From an uncultured Spartobacteria bacterium (GTDB taxonomy: Bacteria; Verrucomicrobiota; Verrucomicrobiia; Chthoniobacterales; UBA6821): a stretch of DNA of 14,874 bases. The DNA is taken from assembly GCA_903831635.1 (NCBI GenBank), contig CAIKYN010000196.1:1-14874 (forward strand). The letters are read 5' to 3'. Positions 14,139 through 14,874 of this stretch are shown here, piece after piece (position 1 is the stretch's first letter; each line of letters opens with the position of its first letter). A model generated the notes under the pieces. That model did not search any database and was not told where the DNA came from. It worked only from the letters and a program-made list of their open reading frames with translations. A program made the position numbers and the translations under genes.

Positions 14139-14874
14139 CTCAGCGGCTTCCCCTGATACCCAAGGTTCTCCTCTCCCCAAGGGAGCTGGGGGAGTTGGCC
14201 CAGCTCGCTTTTGAATGGCCGATCCGTCAGGCTCCGCGCCTCATGCTGCCTCTCTGCATTCTGCTAGCAGGTATTCTACAGGCCATGATGATGGTGCTCT
14301 TTTCGATCAGCTACCGGGCTCCCTCCGAGAAAATGCCGGATGTGCCGCTCTTTTATTTCCTGCCTGCTGATAGTGCTGCCGCTCGGCAGTTAGCACCATG
14401 GTTGGAAGCCAATGACCCTGCGGTCTTCTCTCCTCTTCGTGCCGCTCGCGCTGCTTTGCCCGCCCTGCCTCCCCTGAAATACAGGCCGAGTTATGAAGAG
14501 CCACCACCCGCCCTGCGTCCGCTGCGAAGTGAGTCGGTAGCGGTGCTTGAGCCACCGTTGCCACCAGTAACGGCTTCATACCAGCGAGTGACCAAGACTT
14601 CGGGATCAACCGGTGTAGGGGAGACAGGGTCAGGGTCACAACTCACCACAGTCGTTCGATGGCAGGATGATCTTGCTGCACGAAGCTTGGTCGAGGGTCC
14701 CAGCCCTGTGCTTGGACCAGTCGCTACTTCCGGGAGTATTCAGCCAGCTCTCTATGAAGTAGGCGTCAACGCGGATGGAATCCCCTTACACTGCGTCCTG
14801 ATGGAATCCTCCGGAGATCCCGTCAGTGACGAAGCTGCCCGTGTCTGGATCATGGCGCGGCGTTTTCAGCCACA
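14135..14874 (+). CDS. TonB-like energy transducer, 3' end outside the window
   Basis: From ATG 14135, which overlaps the ExbD-like stop as ATGA, the frame stays open for 246 codons to the window edge. A 34-residue basic cytoplasmic lead precedes a membrane span at about 36-60 (MLPLCILLAGILQAMMMVLF). A Pro-rich periplasmic region follows (about 105-145, with PALPPLKYRP, EEPPPALRP and EPPLPPV), then a Gly/Ser/Thr stretch. From residue 207, YEVGVNADGIPLHCVLMESSG then DEAARVWIMARRFQP fits the start of the TonB C-terminal domain (V-x-dG-x-V...SSG...D-x-A...F-x-P). It is the expected partner of the two preceding genes, carrying energy or force to an outer-membrane receptor. The last part of the domain is missing because the window ends. 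Confidence 0.82.
   Translation, partial: MTQRLPLIPKVLLSPRELGELAQLAFEWPIRQAPRLMLPLCILLAGILQAMMMVLFSISYRAPSEKMPDVPLFYFLPADSAAARQLAPWLEANDPAVFSPLRAARAALPALPPLKYRPSYEEPPPALRPLRSESVAVLEPPLPPVTASYQRVTKTSGSTGVGETGSGSQLTTVVRWQDDLAARSLVEGPSPVLGPVATSGSIQPALYEVGVNADGIPLHCVLMESSGDPVSDEAARVWIMARRFQP

Overview
The window is about 14.9 kb of gene-dense chromosome of moderately high G+C from a diderm (Gram-negative) bacterium. It holds a TamB/AsmA-like envelope protein, a GlmU-like acyltransferase and an ExbB/ExbD/TonB cluster. The ExbD has a transmembrane segment followed by 'QPGI...P', and there is a KAP-repeat histone-like protein, a Roadblock-domain protein and a palindromic CGCAGAGA-type repeat. This combination fits the PVC group, most likely Verrucomicrobiota, but no rRNA or other marker confirms it. 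Every gene looks intact except the last, which runs off the window end. There is no transposase, CRISPR array, rRNA or tRNA, and no gene-free gap longer than about 170 bases.

Left block (1-5527, + strand): a 1130-residue TamB/AsmA-like protein is followed after 5 bases by yicC, after 5 more by gmk, and then by a 4-base overlap with a stand-alone CoaC (phosphopantothenoylcysteine decarboxylase). This looks like one transcription unit. It resembles the common yicC-gmk-rpoZ-coaBC neighbourhood, but without rpoZ and without the CoaB half.

Middle block (5528-9618, + strand): a 159-base intergenic region with a cluster of DnaA-box-like 9-mers precedes a 62-residue Lys/Ala/Pro/Val protein. That gene has the best ribosome binding site in the window and is closed by a perfect 15-bp terminator hairpin. 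Next come an inositol-monophosphatase-family gene, ispF (isoprenoid synthesis) and cysS, the last two 5 bases apart. A palindromic CGCAGAGA element and a left-handed beta-helix acyltransferase related to the C-terminal half of GlmU follow.

Right-centre block (9619-11713): a structured 158-base convergent intergenic region is followed by three minus-strand genes in transcription order hisI, thyA, folA. ThyA and FolA are linked metabolically: ThyA makes dTMP and dihydrofolate, and FolA reduces the dihydrofolate again. hisI is a lone histidine-pathway gene beside them.

Right block (11831-end, + strand): a protein with a C-terminal Roadblock/LC7-like domain lies 68 bases upstream of an ExbB/TolQ-like, ExbD-like, TonB-like trio joined by ATGA overlaps. 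The ExbD-like protein appears to lack the membrane aspartate on which proton-driven ExbB/ExbD motors depend. The ExbB-like protein carries an unusual aspartate next to the position of its usual third-helix threonine. This divergent motor set, with its Roadblock partner, is the most interesting part of the window.
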